Part shown: positions 60,131 through 64,000 of the stretch, in pieces
How the letters are laid out: each line of letters starts with the position of its first letter
Numbering within the stretch: position 1 is the first letter of the stretch
NCBI RefSeq assembly: GCF_006345825.1
Contig: NZ_VCIX01000083.1
Span: 1 to 64,000, forward strand
Reading direction: 5' to 3'
DNA length: 64,000 bases
Source: Paenibacillus paridis
GTDB taxonomy: Bacteria; Bacillota; Bacilli; Paenibacillales; Paenibacillaceae
The notes under the pieces: model-generated
What the model was told of the DNA's origin: nothing
Databases searched by the model: none
Seen by the model: only the letters and a program-made list of their open reading frames with translations
Program-made: the position numbers and the translations under genes

Positions 60131-62176
60131 CTAATAAATCACCCTACCGCCTTCATCGGGTATGCCGGATTTTCGGTAGAAATACGTATTGATGATATCG
60201 CGCCACTGCTTCGCATGCTGCGACTGCTCGGCCAAGCGGGACGCAACGTCCGCAAACCTGCCAGCGTCGATTCTACCTTCCAAGCCCGCCCACTCCCGCT
60301 CCAGCCACTCCGCATCTTCAGCACCGCTAAAGTGGGTATCGTAAATATGCTGAATGACGGTTTTTCCACTGTGAAGCTTATGGGTATAAGGCACATGATG
60401 GAAAAAAAGCAGCAGTTCGTCAGGACAGGTGTCTACCTTCTCGTAAAGCGAAGCATTCGGCTCGGCGTATTGCGCCGTATATCCCGTTCCGGTCGCCAAA
60501 GTCCGATCAACGCCAATGCCGTCCCGATCTGCAAAATGATAGGTCCCCCACCTCGAATATTCGTAACCATCGACATCCGGCCCGTAATGATGATTGGGGG
60601 CCACCATCCAGCCGACGCCAAGCGGCGCGGTGTAACTCTCGTAAATCGACCAAGATTGCATCAGCATTCCACTAATCGCTGTCGTCACCATCTGATCGCA
60701 CCCAAAGGTTGCCCTCACCCAATCGCGGGTAATTTCATCAGCAGTTATAGCTGGATTCCATGCCAGCCTACCATAACCAAACAAATTAGCCTGAGCAAGA
60801 ATATGTCCCGTCCAGCTGTCGTCATCTCCGATATTGGATACAGCAGCCACCCCGCTATGTCTCATGCCAAATAAGGAGCCGTTCACGATTTTTTCCACCT
60901 CGGACCCTGCACCATTCACATGCGTATCGAAATCCAGAGCCTGCTTCCATTGCGGCACCAGATAACACAAATGCCGTTGCTGTCCGGTATACTCCTGCGT
61001 GATCTGGAATTCCATCACCTGATTCGTCTGCTTCATTGCGCCAAGCAAAGGCGAAACGGGCTCCCGAACCTGAAAGTCCATCGGGCCATTCTTGATTTGC
61101 AGCAAAACATTATCGCGAAAGCGGCCGTCCAGCGGCGTAAAATGATCAAAAGCCGCGCGAGCTCGATCCGTCTTCCGATCACGCCAATCCTGCATGCAGT
61201 CATAAACGAAGCAGCGCCAAATCGCCAGCCCGCCATGAGCTGCTAGCGCATCAGCCAGCATATTCGCTCCGTCCGCATGGTCGCGTCCGTAGGCGAAAGG
61301 CCCTGGCCGATGCTCCGAGTCCGCTTTGACGATAAACCCTCCAAAATCAGGAATATACGAGTATACCTTATCCACGGCCTGCTTCCACCAGCCTTGAACA
61401 GCGGCATCCAGCGGATCGGCCGTCTTCAGCTCACCCAGTTGCAATGGGGCAGCAAAATTCACGCTCAGAAACAGCGTCACCCCATAGCCGCGGAAAATAT
61501 CAGCAACACCCGCAACGGATGGCAGCAGTTCTTCGGTAATAAACTTCGTTTCCAGCTCATGGACATTCACATTATTAATGGAAATCGCATTAAGGCCGAC
61601 CGAAGCTAGCAGCCGGGCATAATCCTTTATTCTTTGCGTGTCTTCGCCAATCTTCCCGTTTCTGTAAAAAATCGAACGACCGGCATAGCCTCGTTCTATT
61701 GATCCATCTGCATTATCCCAATGGTTTATCATCCGCAGCTCATTCGTAGGGGATTCCTTCACAGCTAGCTCTTCCACCGGATTCCCTTGTCCAATGATTC
61801 GCAACAGGTGGAACACACCATACAAAACACCGATTTCCGATCCCGCAGCTAGGTTAATAAACGATTGCTCCTGCTGCTCGATGTACTGAATCGTATACCC
61901 TTCCTTGCCCAGGTTCCATTCTTCTGAGCCTTCCATCTCCGTTTGGAACCCGATGCGCAGATAACCACCCGTTTCCGGTTTTGTAACGAGGCTTGGGGTC
62001 ATGTCCAGCATTGCTAAAATGCCTTTGCGAAGCTCCTCGACCGCTGTCGCTAATATCCCGGAGGGTGTCCCCGCAAAACTGATCTGGCCTAGTATACGTC
62101 TATATTTTTCACGCAACTGCTCATCCGGGACTTGGCTGTAATTCAGCCAAGCCTTGTAAGCTGTACTGCCCGTCAT
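60131..62176 (-). CDS. GH67 alpha-glucuronidase
   Basis: This 681-aa intracellular enzyme removes (4-O-methyl-)glucuronic acid from xylo-oligosaccharides. Family features include the N-terminal beta domain, [20 protein letters not shown], the barrel with [20 protein letters not shown] and the C-terminal helical region ([20 protein letters not shown], then [13 protein letters not shown]). The usual SEGQPGP loop reads SEHRPGP. Length is typical. AAGGAGG precedes the ATG. It lies 36 bp after the xylanase gene in the same operon. Confidence 0.95.
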   Translation of the reverse strand: MTGSTAYKAWLNYSQVPDEQLREKYRRILGQISFAGTPSGILATAVEELRKGILAMLDMTPSLVTKPETGGYLRIGFQTEMEGSEEWNLGKEGYTIQYIEQQEQSFINLAAGSEIGVLYGVFHLLRIIGQGNPVEELAVKESPTNELRMINHWDNADGSIERGYAGRSIFYRNGKIGEDTQRIKDYARLLASVGLNAISINNVNVHELETKFITEELLPSVAGVADIFRGYGVTLFLSVNFAAPLQLGELKTADPLDAAVQGWWKQAVDKVYSYIPDFGGFIVKADSEHRPGPFAYGRDHADGANMLADALAAHGGLAIWRCFVYDCMQDWRDRKTDRARAAFDHFTPLDGRFRDNVLLQIKNGPMDFQVREPVSPLLGAMKQTNQVMEFQITQEYTGQQRHLCYLVPQWKQALDFDTHVNGAGSEVEKIVNGSLFGMRHSGVAAVSNIGDDDSWTGHILAQANLFGYGRLAWNPAITADEITRDWVRATFGCDQMVTTAISGMLMQSWSIYESYTAPLGVGWMVAPNHHYGPDVDGYEYSRWGTYHFADRDGIGVDRTLATGTGYTAQYAEPNASLYEKVDTCPDELLLFFHHVPYTHKLHSGKTVIQHIYDTHFSGAEDAEWLEREWAGLEGRIDAGRFADVASRLAEQSQHAKQWRDIINTYFYRKSGIPDEGGRVIY

Positions 62177-62212
62177 TCGTTCTGCCTCCTTGCTAACTCT
62201 GGCTGCATCTGA

Positions 62213-63232
62213 TTAAACCTGCGATGCTTGCTTGATTACGCGCCAGAATGAATCCTTCGGCTCGTGTCGCTCATTAAACAGCATCGGCCAGTTTTTTCTG
62301 CCTCGTACGGGAAAATCGTTCAGCCAGGTATAATCATCGGCGGCGCCCCAGAAGGTTACGGCGTCGATATGGCTGCGATACTCCAGCAGCAGTTGAAACA
62401 AAGCTTCATAACGAGCTGCCTGAAGCTCCAGCATTTCCTCGCTTGGAGCAGTCAAATCGGTACGCTTATCCTCATGCCGGAACATCGACACATCAAGCTC
62501 TGTCAGCTGCAACCGCAGCCCGAGCGAAGCATATTTCTCAATGGCTGCACGGATTTCATCTAACGCAGGAGCATAGAGGCTCCAATGCGCCTGAAGGCCA
62601 ATGCCGTGGATCGGTACGCCCTGCTCAAGCAGCGATTTAACCAAGGCATAGATCTTGTCGCGCTTAAGCGGATCGGATTCATTATAATCGTTGTAAAAAA
62701 GCTGGGCATTCGGATCGGCCTCATGGGCGAATTGGAATGCCTTAGCGATAAACTCCGGCCCTCCGATGTCCAGCCACTTCGATGGCCGCAGCAGTTCGGA
62801 GCCTTCATCCGCAATGACTTCATTGACAACGTCCCATGCGTAAATATCATCTTTGTACCGCGAAACAACCGTATCAATATGGGACTTCAAGCGGTCAAAC
62901 AGCTTCTCGCGGCTAACCGTGCTGCCGTCGGCCTCCTGAAACAGCCAATCCGAGGTCTGGTTATGCCAGACCAGCGTATGGCCTCTCATTTTCTTGCCAT
63001 GCTCTCTAGCGAACGCAACGATGCGGTCTGCCGCCTCGAACGTATACCGCTCCTCTGCCGGATGAAGGCTGACAAACTTCATTTCATTTTCGGCAGTCAG
63101 ACTATTGTAATGGTGAGCGATCAGCCCGCCAGCCCGTTCAATGGTGCGCGGATTAACCGCAGCGCCGATATCGAATGCTGCTCCGAAAGCATCGGATAGC
63201 TTTGGAATACGCTTATTCTCCAAGTGATTCAT
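62213..63232 (-). CDS. Intracellular GH10 xylanase
   Basis: This 339-aa endo-beta-1,4-xylanase has no signal peptide, so it works on imported xylo-oligosaccharides. GH10 marks are NSLTAENEMKFVSLHP, RGHTLVWHNQTSDWLF, the acid/base Glu in YAWDVVNEVIAD and the nucleophile Glu in LQLTELDVSM, ending with TFWGAADDYTWLNDFP. AGGAGGATAGGAG precedes the ATG. It sits between a sugar ABC permease and the alpha-glucuronidase, the usual aldouronate-utilisation arrangement of Paenibacillus. Confidence 0.95.
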   Translation of the reverse strand: MNHLENKRIPKLSDAFGAAFDIGAAVNPRTIERAGGLIAHHYNSLTAENEMKFVSLHPAEERYTFEAADRIVAFAREHGKKMRGHTLVWHNQTSDWLFQEADGSTVSREKLFDRLKSHIDTVVSRYKDDIYAWDVVNEVIADEGSELLRPSKWLDIGGPEFIAKAFQFAHEADPNAQLFYNDYNESDPLKRDKIYALVKSLLEQGVPIHGIGLQAHWSLYAPALDEIRAAIEKYASLGLRLQLTELDVSMFRHEDKRTDLTAPSEEMLELQAARYEALFQLLLEYRSHIDAVTFWGAADDYTWLNDFPVRGRKNWPMLFNERHEPKDSFWRVIKQASQV

Positions 63233-63251
63233 CTCCTATCCTCCTCATTCA

Positions 63252-64000
63252 CTAGCCCTTAACGCCGCCAACAGTCATCCCTTTGACGAAGTATTTCTGC
63301 AAGAACGGATAGACCATAATGATCGGCAAGGATGCCACAATCGTCATCGTTGCGCGAACTGCAAATGGCGTAACCGTATTCGCACCCGAATTTCCGGCAT
63401 TCGCAAAGGCGTCACCCGCTGACTTCGTCGTCAGCGATGCATTTGAATTCTGAAGAATCTTTTGCAGCTCATATTGAAGCGTGCTGAGATCGATATTCGA
63501 TGAATTGTACAGAAAGACGTCAAACCATTGATTCCATTGGTATACCGCTGAGAACAGCGCGACCGTCGCCAGCACCGGAACACAAAGCGGCAGGACGATA
63601 CTGTAAAACATTTTAAAATCGCCTGCGCCATCAATTCTTGCTGACTCCAAAATGCTCTCCGGCAGCCCTTCGATAAAAGAGCGAATGATAATCAGATTGA
63701 ACACACCTATCAAGCCCGGAAAAATATAAACCCAGAAGTTATTGATCAGTCCCAAGTCGCGGATAAGCAAGAAGTTTGGAATTAATCCACCGTTAAAATA
63801 CATGGTCAAAATAAAGGCAATCGTCACAAATTTCCGCAGCACATATTCCTGCCTCGTAATCGTATAAGCAACCATCGCCGAGCAAAATACCGTGGCAATC
63901 GTTCCTATAACGGTTCTAAGGATCGATATGAGCGTAGCATGGAAGATTGTTGACTCCTTCAGTACATAAGCGTAGTTGTCCAGCGTCCATATCCTTGGCA
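63252..64000 (-). CDS. Carbohydrate ABC transporter permease (partial, LplC/YtcP type)
   Basis: The frame runs open from its stop at 63252 to the right edge of the window, about 249 codons, so the N-terminus is missing. It reads IWTLDNYAYVLKESTIFHAT into a MalG-like permease domain. The EAA loop is visible (ESARIDGAGDFKMFYSIVLP), with membrane helices on both sides and the C-terminal PFLQKYFVKGMTVGGVKG typical of LplC/YtcP permeases. It probably imports aldouronates with a partner permease and binding protein outside the window. It lies 19 bp before the xylanase gene. Confidence 0.93.
   Translation of the reverse strand, partial: PRIWTLDNYAYVLKESTIFHATLISILRTVIGTIATVFCSAMVAYTITRQEYVLRKFVTIAFILTMYFNGGLIPNFLLIRDLGLINNFWVYIFPGLIGVFNLIIIRSFIEGLPESILESARIDGAGDFKMFYSIVLPLCVPVLATVALFSAVYQWNQWFDVFLYNSSNIDLSTLQYELQKILQNSNASLTTKSAGDAFANAGNSGANTVTPFAVRATMTIVASLPIIMVYPFLQKYFVKGMTVGGVKG

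Overview
The window looks like a chromosomal segment of a Paenibacillus-type Gram-positive bacterium (Firmicutes, Paenibacillaceae). The supports are strong AGGAGG-type ribosome binding sites, an SLH-anchored giant glycosidase, a YesM/YesN-type two-component pair beside a solute-binding lipoprotein, many lipoproteins, CcpA cre-like sites, a T-box in front of pheS, ydaO-type c-di-AMP riboswitches, and a large complement of plant-polysaccharide enzymes. No rRNA, tRNA, phage, transposase or CRISPR-cas gene was seen.

Layout. 1-5.2 kb: the first codons of a leftward gene, a palindrome cluster, and a GH3/SLH cell-surface glycosidase with a cre site. 5.3-13.9 kb: an SDR oxidoreductase, then pheS-pheT behind a T-box leader and, beyond a terminator, a giant ZapA-domain coiled-coil protein. 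14-18.2 kb: small metabolic and hypothetical genes and a tandem class II aldolase-like protein. 18.3-26.9 kb: a GH81 beta-1,3-glucanase with four discoidin-type domains, downstream of a histidine kinase, an AraC-type response regulator and a solute-binding lipoprotein. 27-32.6 kb: a two-domain esterase, a CopD-type membrane protein with a LuxR-type two-component pair, a small conserved-looking ORF and a gamma-glutamylcyclotransferase-like protein. 32.6-38 kb: an AraC regulator with a GH27 alpha-galactosidase, a repeat island (four palindromes plus 21 copies of a 40-bp unit) and a glutamate dehydrogenase. 38-43.4 kb: a vWA lipoprotein, a DRE-TIM aldolase, GTP cyclohydrolase II, and a LigB-type dioxygenase divergent from an HxlR regulator.

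43.4-52.9 kb is the most distinctive block. A kdp potassium-uptake operon (Rossmann/KTN-like protein, 38-aa peptide, kdpF, kdpA, kdpB, kdpC, and a duplicated KdpD N-terminal protein without a kinase) lies behind two c-di-AMP riboswitches in series, each followed by its own terminator. Divergent from it are two paralogous unknown genes; the second has a third c-di-AMP riboswitch that ends next to its ribosome binding site. This suggests an undescribed protein family in c-di-AMP/potassium homeostasis.

53-64 kb: a kduI-deoR-kduD pectin-catabolic operon with a strong operator candidate, several lipoproteins, a WYL regulator, a truncated histidine phosphatase, another repeat island, and a xylan operon fragment (sugar ABC permease, intracellular GH10 xylanase, GH67 alpha-glucuronidase) running off the right edge.

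Across the window, intergenic regions carry an unusual element: four 23-bp palindromes spaced 50/62/51 bp and arranged forward-forward-reverse-reverse. It occurs complete twice and once with three motifs. A fourth island has unrelated palindromes with 51/72/51 spacing.
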